This document shows, piece after piece, positions 38,606-47,800 of a stretch of 64,000 nucleotides of DNA. Location: assembly GCF_018687575.1 (NCBI RefSeq), contig NZ_CP061297.1, positions 998,821 through 1,062,820 of the forward strand, read 5' to 3'. A model generated the notes under the pieces. That model worked only from the letters and a program-made list of their open reading frames with translations, made no database searches and was not told the DNA's origin. Positions within the stretch are counted from its first letter, which is position 1. Each line of letters begins with the position of its first letter. This stretch comes from Polynucleobacter asymbioticus (GTDB taxonomy: Bacteria; Pseudomonadota; Gammaproteobacteria; Burkholderiales; Burkholderiaceae). Made by a program: the position numbers and the translations under genes.

Positions 38606-40021
38606 TTACAGGGAGTAGTACATATCGAATTCGATTGGATGAGTCGTCATACGGAAACGTGTGACATCTTCCATCTTCAAAGCGATATATGCGTCGATCA
38701 TAGAGTCAGTAAAGACACCGCCACGAGTCAAGAACTCACGGTCTTTGTTCAAAGCTTCTAATGCTTCTTCCAAGCTTGCGCAAACGGTTGGGATCTTTGC
38801 ATCTTCTTCTGGTGGCAAGTCATACAAGTTCTTGTCAGCAGCTTCACCTGGATGAATCTTGTTCTGAACACCATCTAAACCGGCCATCATCAATGCTGAG
38901 AAGCAGAGGTATGGGTTAGCCAATGGATCAGGGAAGCGAGTCTCAATACGACGACCTTTAGGGCTAGAAACGTGTGGAATACGAATCGAAGCAGAACGGT
39001 TACGTGCAGAGTAAGCCAACTTCACTGGAGCCTCAAAGCCTGGAACCAAACGCTTGTATGAGTTGGTACCTGGGTTAGTAATCGCATTCAATGCTTTAGC
39101 GTGCTTGATGATGCCGCCGATGTAGAACAATGCAAACTCTGACAAGCCTGCATAGCCGTTACCAGCAAACAAGTTCTCGCCGTTCTTCCAAATAGATTGG
39201 TGAACGTGCATACCAGAACCGTTGTCACCAACGATAGGCTTAGGCATAAATGTTGCTGTCTTGCCATAAGCATGTGCTACGTTTTGAATGACATACTTTT
39301 GCCAGATAGTCCAGTCAGCGCGCTCTACCAATGTGCTGAACTTAGTACCCAATTCGTTTTGGCCTTGACCAGCAACTTCGTGGTGATGAACTTCGACAGG
39401 AATACCTAAAGATTCGAGGATCAAACACATTTCAGAACGCATGTCCTGGAATGTATCTACAGGAGCCACTGGGAAGTAGCCGCCTTTTTTACCTGGACGG
39501 TGACCAGTGTTACCACCTTCGATTTCGGCACCTGAAGACCATGGAGCCTCTTCAGAATCAACCTTAACGAAACAACCCTGCATGTCAGCACCCCAACGGA
39601 CGCCATCAAAAATAAAGAACTCTGGCTCTGGACCAAAGTAAGCTGTGTCGCCTAAGCCAGTGCTTTTCAAATAAGACTCAGCACGCTTCGCAATAGAACG
39701 TGGGTCACGGTCGTAACCTTTACCATCTGAAGGCTCGATCACGTCACATGTGATCACCAATGTTGGCTCTTCATAGAATGGGTCAATGTAGCAAGCTGTT
39801 GGATCTGGCATCAACAACATATCGGATGCTTCAATACCTTTCCAACCAGCAATAGATGAGCCGTCAAACGCATGACCGCTCTCAAACTTGTCTTCGTCAA
39901 AATGGGAAATAGGTACTGTTGTGTGTTGCTCTTTACCCTTTGTATCTACAAAGCGGAAATCAACGAAAGTACATTCTTTCTCTTTAACCAACTTCATCAC
40001 ATCAGCGACGGTCTTCGTCAT
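38606..40021 (-). CDS. glnA: Glutamine synthetase, type I
   Basis: Ammonia-assimilating enzyme of 471 residues forming glutamine from glutamate. Typical segments are FDGSSIAGW, the metal-site stretch [22 protein letters not shown] [13 protein letters not shown], and the adenylylation tyrosine in [10 protein letters not shown] near residue 400. The last of these marks the GlnE-regulated GSI-beta class. A GAGGAG ribosome site precedes the ATG. A sigma-54 promoter and two NtrC sites lie upstream, so expression should rise on nitrogen limitation. Confidence 0.97.
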   Translation of the reverse strand: MTKTVADVMKLVKEKECTFVDFRFVDTKGKEQHTTVPISHFDEDKFESGHAFDGSSIAGWKGIEASDMLLMPDPTACYIDPFYEEPTLVITCDVIEPSDGKGYDRDPRSIAKRAESYLKSTGLGDTAYFGPEPEFFIFDGVRWGADMQGCFVKVDSEEAPWSSGAEIEGGNTGHRPGKKGGYFPVAPVDTFQDMRSEMCLILESLGIPVEVHHHEVAGQGQNELGTKFSTLVERADWTIWQKYVIQNVAHAYGKTATFMPKPIVGDNGSGMHVHQSIWKNGENLFAGNGYAGLSEFALFYIGGIIKHAKALNAITNPGTNSYKRLVPGFEAPVKLAYSARNRSASIRIPHVSSPKGRRIETRFPDPLANPYLCFSALMMAGLDGVQNKIHPGEAADKNLYDLPPEEDAKIPTVCASLEEALEALNKDREFLTRGGVFTDSMIDAYIALKMEDVTRFRMTTHPIEFDMYYSL

Positions 40022-40085
40022 GCAAATCTCCTCTATTAACTAAATTCGGAATACAAACTTAAGGTGTACACCCTTGTTCATTCCA

Positions 40086-40101
40086 GGCATCAAATATGCC
40101 C
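40086..40101 (-). promoter_or_regulatory. Sigma-54 (-24/-12) promoter of glnA
   Basis: On the minus strand GGGCATATTTGATGC shows the required GG (40100-40099) and GC (40088-40087) separated by exactly ten bases, with further matches to TGGCAC-N5-TTGC. Transcription would start near 40075, giving a leader of about 54 bases. A perfect palindrome GGTGTACACC lies at 40063-40072, at the start of that leader. Confidence 0.75.
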
Positions 40102-40151
40102 TTGGGATGTATCTAATTTACTGAAGCAAACAAACGGGAACAATCATTATT

Positions 40152-40166
40152 GCACTAATTAAGTGC
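40152..40166. promoter_or_regulatory. NtrC enhancer site 1 for glnA
   Basis: GCACTAATTAAGTGC, a GCAC-N7-GTGC dyad matching the NtrC consensus GCACYA-N3-TGGTGC well. Its centre is about 84 bases upstream of the predicted sigma-54 start. Confidence 0.72.
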
Positions 40167-40203
40167 TGAAATGGGGCTAAAAACCCTAAAAAATAGTATA
40201 TTT

Positions 40204-40218
40204 GCACCAAAATAGTGC
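40204..40218. promoter_or_regulatory. NtrC enhancer site 2 for glnA
   Basis: GCACCAAAATAGTGC, a second GCAC-N7-GTGC dyad, closer to consensus on its left half. It is centred about 136 bases upstream of the predicted start and ends exactly at the stop codon of the cinA-like gene. Spacing between site centres is 52 bases, close to five helical turns, so dimers would face the same side. Confidence 0.74.
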
Positions 40219-41082
40219 TTACTTAGATTTTGTAATATCGTGAATTTCATAACCTAGGGCCTCAGTCCCGGTTCGCAAAGCTATCCAGGCACTTTCCAGT
40301 AGTTGGGCATTACCTTTAATGCCCAGCTCAATATGACGCTCGGAGTAAACACCGCCTCTGGAGGAGTCACCAACTGATGGGAGACTAAATACCTTTACCC
40401 CAGGGAAACTGGCCTCAATTCGCTCCATTAATGGCGTTAAGGTGGATTCAATCCCCTTGGGAACAATAAAACTCTGCTCAGCCCAATTGTCACGATGAAA
40501 TAGGTTTTGATAATAGTGATCCAGGCACCAGGCCATCATCGGAGCTGCCATTACCGGAAAGCCCGGAACAAAGTAGTGCTCTCGAATAGAAAAACCCGGA
40601 ATCTGGTTATAGGGATTAGGGATGATGTCACTACCTAGCGGGAACTCACCCATTTTGAAGCGATGTTGATTTTCAGGGGTACTCAAATCGGCTTTAGCAG
40701 GATCCCCTTCTGCCATAGTCTGAATGCGTCCAGCAATTAACTCTTGAGCAGTCGGATGTAGCGCAGTTTTAGTGCCAAGAGCTAAAGCAGCGCAGTGCCT
40801 TGTGTGATCGTCAGGGGTTGCGCCAATACCACCAGTACTAAAAACCACATCGCCACTAGCAAAGCTATCTTTTAGTGTGGCTGTAATTTGCTCCGGATCA
40901 TCTGCAACATATTTGGCCCAAGACAGACTCAAGCCACGCTCATTGAGTAGCTCAATGAGTTTGCCCAGATGCTTATCTTGACGACGGCCCGATAAGATTT
41001 CATCACCAATCACGATTAAACCAAAACGACGAGACTTTAATTCAGACTCATCAATGCTGGCACCTTTTAATGCTTCAACCAT
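40219..41082 (-). CDS. CinA-like molybdopterin-binding domain protein
   Basis: Protein of 287 residues from the ATG at 41082; an in-frame TTG at 41103 is less likely. The N-terminal MoCF/MogA-like domain is clear from GLIVIGDEILSGRRQDKH, STGGIGATPDDHTR and the segment VPGFPVMAAPMMAW. It corresponds to the first domain of CinA (competence/damage-inducible) without the C-terminal nicotinamide-nucleotide amidase domain. Related stand-alone proteins have been linked to nucleotide pyrophosphatase activity, but the role here is not established. It overlaps the EI24 gene by eight bases. Confidence 0.87.
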   Translation of the reverse strand: MVEALKGASIDESELKSRRFGLIVIGDEILSGRRQDKHLGKLIELLNERGLSLSWAKYVADDPEQITATLKDSFASGDVVFSTGGIGATPDDHTRHCAALALGTKTALHPTAQELIAGRIQTMAEGDPAKADLSTPENQHRFKMGEFPLGSDIIPNPYNQIPGFSIREHYFVPGFPVMAAPMMAWCLDHYYQNLFHRDNWAEQSFIVPKGIESTLTPLMERIEASFPGVKVFSLPSVGDSSRGGVYSERHIELGIKGNAQLLESAWIALRTGTEALGYEIHDITKSK

Positions 41083-41944
41083 GGTACGGGAGCTCCATAT
41101 CAATTACACGCGCTTCAATATTCAGCGACTTGTCCAATTCATTACTACGCAATTCTTTTAATGCATCCAGCAGGTAATGGGTAAACCACAGAGCTGCAAA
41201 TACAAAAATTAAAGAGTAGACCCAAAGAGCAACAAAACTCACGATAGGAAATAAGACCAGAGCCAAAGCAGATGTTGCCCAAAAGAATGTGGGTACAGCA
41301 CCGAGCATTCCTGAAACAATCCCCATCGCTAGCAGTGGCCAACGATGCTGGTGCAAGAGCGTATCGCGCTCCTCCGTAGTGGCATGTTGCGCCAACACAT
41401 CGTAAGACATCAATCGCATTGTTAACCAACCCCAGAGAAGTGGTGGTAATACTGCTACCAATGGTGGTATCCACCATACTGGTAATGTCAACATCACCAA
41501 GACTAAGCAGATCAGAGCAGACCACAAGGTATAAACCAAACTACCAAATAAGCCCCCACCCTTCTTTCTTTCAAGATCTTTGTAGGCATGCTGACGCGTC
41601 ACCAGTCGAACGATGGTTGGTACAGTGGTAAAAGCAATAAACACCAGCAGGCTAATCGAGATGAGCGGGATTAAAAGCATCACAAAAAAGAGTGGCGCAA
41701 TCCAAGCGCGAGCATTTTCAAAACCAGCCCAAATTAAACCATCCTGAATCCAACTCGTGAAGATAGATGTTGTCAAAAAGGTGCTGAGCATTTCTAGGGC
41801 GGGCGTCCAAGTTAGCCAAATTAGGCTGCCCCATAAAATTGAGACAATCAAAAAAGGACGCAGACTTAACCACAGCATTCTGGGATGCATTGTTCCAACC
41901 AAAGCCAAGCCGAAAGACTTGAATACTTGTTGCATGCTATCCAT
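41075..41944 (-). CDS. EI24-domain membrane protein (CysZ-like)
   Basis: Integral membrane protein of 289 residues with six or so predicted spans (about 27-46, 75-100, 130-150, 155-178, 205-225 and 230-255). The pattern fits the EI24/CysZ family, whose E. coli member CysZ carries sulfate, but no sulfur genes are nearby, so the substrate is open. A KDLERKKGGGLFGS loop separates spans two and three. It overlaps the CinA-like gene and begins 32 bases after the fatty acid hydroxylase gene. Confidence 0.85.
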   Translation of the reverse strand: MDSMQQVFKSFGLALVGTMHPRMLWLSLRPFLIVSILWGSLIWLTWTPALEMLSTFLTTSIFTSWIQDGLIWAGFENARAWIAPLFFVMLLIPLISISLLVFIAFTTVPTIVRLVTRQHAYKDLERKKGGGLFGSLVYTLWSALICLVLVMLTLPVWWIPPLVAVLPPLLWGWLTMRLMSYDVLAQHATTEERDTLLHQHRWPLLAMGIVSGMLGAVPTFFWATSALALVLFPIVSFVALWVYSLIFVFAALWFTHYLLDALKELRSNELDKSLNIEARVIDMELPYHG

Positions 41945-41976
41945 AGATTTCCAATACCGCTAAATGAACTACTGGT

Positions 41977-42954
41977 TTATTTTGCTCTGGGAAAAATTTC
42001 ACGAACGGAGTGGATCAAACCATGCCACTGCTGCTGTATTACATTGGGCGAAATAGTTAAATCTCTCACGCCAGTAGGATGCACTTCCTTCGGGAAAATG
42101 GCAGTGTTGAACATCATGTCCCACCATGGAAACAAAACACCAAAATTACAGCCGCCCAAAACACCAGGCTTACCTTTGGCCTCATGGCCATATCCTACTG
42201 CATGGTGCATGCGGTGATACATCGGGGAGACTAAGAAATACTTGAATGCTCCTAGATGAATTTTGAGATTAGCATGCTGCCAACTCTGAATAAATTGACT
42301 AAGAACTACTAGCAAAATAAATTGGCTTGGTGAGACACCAAACAATAGTGCAAAGAAAGAAAACATTACCGCATGCATGATGTCATCCAAAATATGGTTT
42401 CGATCATCTGACCAGGCAGTCATGACAGTTTGACTATGGTGCAAAGCATGCAATTGCCACCACCAATTAAATACATGTGAGGCGCGGTGATACAAGTACT
42501 CCACAAAATCTAGCAATACAAAGTAAATACAAAAACTGACCAATGGAATTGAAGTCAGCGGCGGCCACCAGGATTCGACATTTAACCTGCTGAAGCGGAA
42601 ATCATGGAGAACGGAGTCAATTTGAAAGAAGAATCCTGACAGGGCTAAAAATATCAAGCCATGAAAGATGCCGAGGCGATGAAACAAGGTGTAAAAAATA
42701 TCTGCCTTGGAACTCTGAGCGAAACGCTCCTGGGTCTCTGCTGGTGAAAATTTTTCCCAAGTACGCAGGATGACTGCAATTAGCAAGATTTGAATGCACC
42801 CAAATAAAAACCAATCAATTCCGTCAAATACATCCTCAGCCATCGACATAAGATCAAATTGATACAAAATTGGTCCAGCCACATGTGCAAACAAGAATTC
42901 TTGAGTGCTTGCGTAGGCTGAGGCAATTGTGTCTATGAAGGGATTGGAATCCAT
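41977..42954 (-). CDS. Sterol desaturase / fatty acid hydroxylase family protein
   Basis: Membrane di-iron enzyme of 325 residues. The histidine clusters of the superfamily are present: HRASH (in EYLYHRASHVFNWW), HALHHSQ, a distal HANLKIH, and HRMHHAV. Several hydrophobic spans precede them (about 45-65, 90-112 and 130-155). Family members hydroxylate or desaturate lipids such as fatty acids, sterols or carotenoids; the substrate here is unknown. It lies 15 bases after the deacetylase gene in a five-gene run. Confidence 0.88.
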   Translation of the reverse strand: MDSNPFIDTIASAYASTQEFLFAHVAGPILYQFDLMSMAEDVFDGIDWFLFGCIQILLIAVILRTWEKFSPAETQERFAQSSKADIFYTLFHRLGIFHGLIFLALSGFFFQIDSVLHDFRFSRLNVESWWPPLTSIPLVSFCIYFVLLDFVEYLYHRASHVFNWWWQLHALHHSQTVMTAWSDDRNHILDDIMHAVMFSFFALLFGVSPSQFILLVVLSQFIQSWQHANLKIHLGAFKYFLVSPMYHRMHHAVGYGHEAKGKPGVLGGCNFGVLFPWWDMMFNTAIFPKEVHPTGVRDLTISPNVIQQQWHGLIHSVREIFPRAK

Positions 42955-42969
42955 ACCGTCAATTGTGAC

Positions 42970-43740
42970 TTATTTATCTAGTTTTGGCAGAGTTGCAAAG
43001 CAGAAGCTGCGGGCCTTGAGATTCACAATCAGCTGCTCTAAAACCGCTGGAGCCCAGGGATCCTTGCGAGACCAAATACCCAAATGGGCCATGGTGATGT
43101 CACCATCCTGGAGCTGGCTACTCGCCTTATCCAAGAGCATCTGATTGGGATGGGTTTGGGAGCTCAGCTCATCACCTAAAAATCCTGCGGCATTCCAGCC
43201 AAAATGCTGATAACCACACTGACTACCCATGCGAATCGAACGAGGGGATGTTTTTCCACCCGGAGCACGCCAAATTTTCTGAAGACTGCTACCAGTTAAT
43301 TCTTTGAAACGATCATCCACCCTTCTGATTTCTCGACAATAGCTAGCTTCGTTGTAAAGGGTTACAACCCCAGCCTTTGGTCCAAATTGCGGCTTTGCCA
43401 AAATCTCTCCGCTAGCTCCATCTTTGACAAAGTACAAATGGTCATACGTGTGACTACCGAAATGATGGCCTTCACGCACGCGGTCTTGCCAATAGGATTG
43501 CCACGAATCATCTAAAGAAAAATCACCACGATATGTTTTTTCATTCGCCAGGAAAAAAGTGGCTTTAATGTTTTGACGTTTCAGTATGTCAGCAATAGTT
43601 TGCGCAACAGACATGTTACCGGTATCAAAAGTAAGGTAAACCGTTTTCTTGCAATGATTTTCTTGGGCAAAGGCAAGTGAACAACATGTTGCTAAAACAA
43701 TTAGCGCTATCAACCGAGCAAGCGAGGTATTCCAATACAT
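42970..43740 (-). CDS. Exported polysaccharide deacetylase-like protein with altered motif 1
   Basis: NodB-fold protein of 256 residues with a signal peptide (about 1-25, cleavage near AFAQ). The catalytic motif 1 reads TFDTGN (residues 37-42): the base D39 is kept, but the metal-ligand Asp of TFDDG is a Thr at position 40. The HxxxH pair is H97/H101 in SHTYDH, and RAPGGKTSPRS matches motif 3. It probably removes acetyl groups from a cell-surface glycan, or has lost or changed metal use. Nine bases separate it from the propeller gene. Confidence 0.85.
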   Translation of the reverse strand: MYWNTSLARLIALIVLATCCSLAFAQENHCKKTVYLTFDTGNMSVAQTIADILKRQNIKATFFLANEKTYRGDFSLDDSWQSYWQDRVREGHHFGSHTYDHLYFVKDGASGEILAKPQFGPKAGVVTLYNEASYCREIRRVDDRFKELTGSSLQKIWRAPGGKTSPRSIRMGSQCGYQHFGWNAAGFLGDELSSQTHPNQMLLDKASSQLQDGDITMAHLGIWSRKDPWAPAVLEQLIVNLKARSFCFATLPKLDK

Positions 43741-43749
43741 TGAATTGGC

Positions 43750-44778
43750 TTATTCCCAACCGGCTCGTGGGGTAAAGAAAACGCCATGGGGAGATCTACC
43801 AACAGGAATGACTGAGGTAAGCTTCATCGTAGGGATATCAATCACCCCAACCTTTTTGGAGAAACGTAAAGTCACCCATAGGGTCTTGCCGTCAGGCGTA
43901 ATCTCCATATCATCTGGACCAGCTGGCAAGCCAGTGATATCCCCCGTCTTTTCAAGGGTCTGCATATTAATCAAGCTGATAGTTGAAGCAATTCGATTGG
44001 TAACAAACACATGCTTTTTATCACCTAGTGGACGGAAGTTGTGAGCACCCTTCCCGGTAAAGATCCGCTTCACTTCTTTGCGATTTTTCCAGTCAATGAC
44101 TTGAACATTATCTTCACCGGTAATACCAACCAATAGATATTGATCTCCAGGCGTGAGCCAAACACCAGCAGGTACTTTACCTGTGGTCATTTTCCAAATC
44201 ACCGTCTGCGTATCCAAATCAATCGCAGCCACTTCATTGGAGTCTTGCAGAGTGATGAATGCGATCTTGCTATCTGCAGTAAACGCAACGTGACTTGGTG
44301 TCTTACCTAATTTGATAGATTTTGCCAACTTGAAGTCTGCACCTTGGGCGTGATACACATCAACCCTGTCCAAACGATTGCCGTTTGAAACAAACCACTT
44401 ATGATTTGGCGAATAGCCAATTTGATATGGATCGATAATGTCCGGAATCCTACCTGTTAACTCACCGGTAGTGGGATTCATCAGCACTACATCATTGCCG
44501 GCAGCATTAGCTATGAGTAAGGTCTTTTGATCGGGGGTCATCATCAAGTGATGCGGCTCCTTGCCAACGGGTAGAGTCTTAATCACTTTACGACTGGGCA
44601 TATCAATCAAGCTCACGCTTGCTTCGCCTGAGTTCAAGACAACCGCTAACTTGGGTTCAAGCTTGGCGTCAGAAGATGCGGTGGTTTGAGCAACAACGCC
44701 ATTCTGAAACCCGGAGAAGCTAAGTGCGATCAGGGCTGAAATAGTGCCAAATTTGGCTTTAGTGAGATAAGTATGCAT
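43750..44778 (-). CDS. Exported YVTN-type beta-propeller protein
   Basis: Protein of 342 residues from the ATG at 44778; another ATG at 44796 is possible and neither has a clear ribosome site. A signal peptide covers about residues 1-30. The rest is a run of about seven blade repeats with the pattern of YVTN/cytochrome d1-like propellers (LLIANAAGNDVVLMNPTTGE, AFITLQDSNEVAAIDLDTQ, VFVTNRIASTISLINMQT). No heme-binding CxxCH is present. It probably binds a ligand or partner in the periplasm. It is the first gene of the run ending at cinA. Confidence 0.85.
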   Translation of the reverse strand: MHTYLTKAKFGTISALIALSFSGFQNGVVAQTTASSDAKLEPKLAVVLNSGEASVSLIDMPSRKVIKTLPVGKEPHHLMMTPDQKTLLIANAAGNDVVLMNPTTGELTGRIPDIIDPYQIGYSPNHKWFVSNGNRLDRVDVYHAQGADFKLAKSIKLGKTPSHVAFTADSKIAFITLQDSNEVAAIDLDTQTVIWKMTTGKVPAGVWLTPGDQYLLVGITGEDNVQVIDWKNRKEVKRIFTGKGAHNFRPLGDKKHVFVTNRIASTISLINMQTLEKTGDITGLPAGPDDMEITPDGKTLWVTLRFSKKVGVIDIPTMKLTSVIPVGRSPHGVFFTPRAGWE

Positions 44779-44838
44779 ATCTACTATTGTAAGCATTGGA
44801 AAGCCACTTTTACCCCCATTTGGGAGGATAAATTTCTA

Positions 44839-47800
44839 TTAACGGAAGCTGGCTAGAACCTTTTCTAAGCGCTTCAAAGACATTGGTGTTGGGGTCTTGA
44901 GTTCTTGAGCATATAAGGCCACCCTCAACTCCTCCAATTGCCAGCGGAAATCAGTCAAAGCCTGATCCTCCGCTATGGCATAGTTCGCAGAACCACGGCT
45001 GCCCTGAACCAATTTTTGCCATGGTCTAGCAACAGACTCCCAGTCCTTTTGACACTGAGCATCGCGACTAGGGTTGGCGCGTAACTTATCAATTCGCATT
45101 GCAATCCCTTTGAGATAGCGGGGGAAATGCACCAGTTGCGCATATGGCGTATCCGATACGAATTTAGGGAAAATTAAACCCTGCACTTGCGTTTGAATGT
45201 CTGTGTATGCATTGGCCGAGGCAGCTTTAGCTTGAGCTAACTTCTTTTGCAGATCTGCATGAGCCTGCAAAGCTGCTAAGGCATGCTTTGAAATCTCTTG
45301 TGCAATTAAGGCCAATCGAGGCTTACCTGCTTGCAAACGTTCAGCAAATTGCTCAGCATTGACAGGCAATGGATCACTCATAAATGCCCGCTCTAGCGCC
45401 AGATTCAGAATTTGTTCAATTAATCCGTCCACCGAACCCACATTGATAAACAATAAACCCAACTCCCGAATTCCAGGCAATTGTTTTTGCAATGCCTTGA
45501 GCGTGTCTTTATTCGACAAAGCAAATAATCTACGAAGACCTAGCCAATGATATTTCCTGGCTTCCAACAAATCATCAAATACTTCAAGATCACATGACTC
45601 GGTGCGATCTACTAGTGCAGGATAGCCAAATAAAGTGCGATTGCCTTTTTGGATTTCAAGCGTCTCAGGTAGCTCACCAAACTCCCAACTGCGATAACCG
45701 CCCTGCTCTATATTTTTTACCGCAGAGATATTGGAACTTGAATGTGTCTTTGCACCCATGTTTGGTGGGCTTACAGGCATATCAGCGCCCAGCTCTTCTT
45801 GAACAGCTTGCTGCGCAATCGCTTGGAATGCAGTTCGAGCTGTCTCCCCATATTCAGCACGTAATCGAGATAAATTACGCTCTAATTCAAGCTGGCGTCC
45901 ATGCTCATCCACTAGGCGGAAATTCATAGAAGAATGCAGTGGCAGAGATTCGGGTCTGAAATCCGTACGCTTAATTTCTAAACCACGTTCTTTACGAATA
46001 TCCGTAATTAGACTATCTAAAAAGTCACCGACCCCAAACTGCTTTTCTGAGAGCATGCGCTCTAAGAACGATTTTGCATATTCTGGAAGCGGCACACAGT
46101 GACGACGTAATTTTTGGGGGAGTGATTTCAGTAACAGGTGAATTTTTTCCTCACACATACCTGGAACAAGCCATTCGCAACGACGACCATCAATCTGATT
46201 TAATAGCGTCAAGGGAACAACGAGGGTGACTCCATCTTTAGGACTGCCTGGCTCAAAGTGATAGGTCAAACTCAATTCGGTACCGCCAACCATCATCTTT
46301 TTAGGATAGCGATCTACCGTAATGCCAGCAGCTTCGTGGCGCATTAAATCTGCCTTCGCTAAACGCAAGAGGCTATCGGGCAACTCTTGATTGGCGCCCT
46401 CACTCCTCGATGCCTTCTTCAGCCAAGCATTCATGCCCTCCCTACTCAGGACATCTTTGGGAATACGTGAATCATAAAAAGCAAATAAAAGATCATCATC
46501 CACCAAAACATCAGGACGTCTGGAGCGATGCTCTAGTGCCTCGATCTCTTTTATTAATCTACGGTTGTGCCAGAAGAACTCAAAACTTCCGGGATATTTT
46601 TTTCTCGCGTCAGCTTCAGTCTCTCGCATCAATGCCGGAGTATCCATGCGCCCGAACATTTCTTCCTGAACCAAGGCATTGGTAATGAATATTGAACGAG
46701 CATCCTCAGGGTTATGTGGCTCATAGCGAACTCGACGCCCGTGATAAATCGGTAAGCCATACAAGGTGCCGCGCTCAAAGGCCATTACTTCACCTTGACG
46801 ACTGTCCCAAAATGGCTCACTCAGAGACTTAATCAGGCGGTGTGCCGCAACCTTCTCAACCCACCCAGGCTTGATCTTGGCAATCGTGCGCGCATACATA
46901 CGGTTGGTTTCCTGAAGCTCGCCAGCCAAAATCCAAGCCCCCGCCTTTTTACCTATGGTCGATCCCGGCCAGATAAAGGGTCGAATGCCACGGGCACCAA
47001 CATAGCTACCAGTCTTACTGCCACGCTCTTGGGATTTTTCATCCTCTTCTTTTTTGGCTACATAGCCTAGAAGACCCGTTAACAAAGATAGATGAACTTG
47101 CTCATAAGTAGCCGCCGAGGGATTTTCTTTCCAACCCTTTTCACCCAACAGCGTATGGAGTTGACCATGAACATCGCGCCATTCACGCAATCGCCTTGGA
47201 GATAAAAACTTGCTCCGGCAGAGATTTTCTAATTGACGATTGCTATGCTTGTGCTTTAAGGCATCTTGATACCAATCCCAAAGCTTGACGAAGCTGAGGA
47301 ACTCAGAACGCTCATCTGCAAACTGCAAATGCGCCTGATCAGCAGCGGCGGCTTGATCCATGGGTCGATCACGGGGATCCTGTGTAGCCAGAGCTGAAGC
47401 AATGATGGTGACTTCACGCAAAGCGTTTTGCTCTTTGGCTGCCAGGAGCATACGGCCAATTCGCGGATCCAAGGGCAGATCAGCCAATTGCTTACCTGTA
47501 GGCGTTAGCTTGAAGCTGTTGTTAATATCCTTGTCTGCATCCTTAGCAGTTTCGTCATAGACGATGGCGCCTAACTCATCCAATAACTGGACACCATCAG
47601 CAATCGCACGGCCTAGAGGCTTATCAATGAATGGGAATTCTTGAATTCGGGGTAAGCGCAAAGAGCTCATACGCAGCAATACTGCTGCTAATGAGCTGCG
47701 TAGAATTTCTGGGTCGGTGAATTTTGGGCGACTTAGATAATCTTGCTCGCTATATAAACGAATACAAATACCGTCTGATACACGGCCACAACGACCAGCC

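Noticed and set aside
41145..41525. A 126-codon minus-strand frame inside the EI24 gene
   Set aside because: Same strand, shifted frame of a clear membrane protein gene; cysteine-rich shadow sequence.
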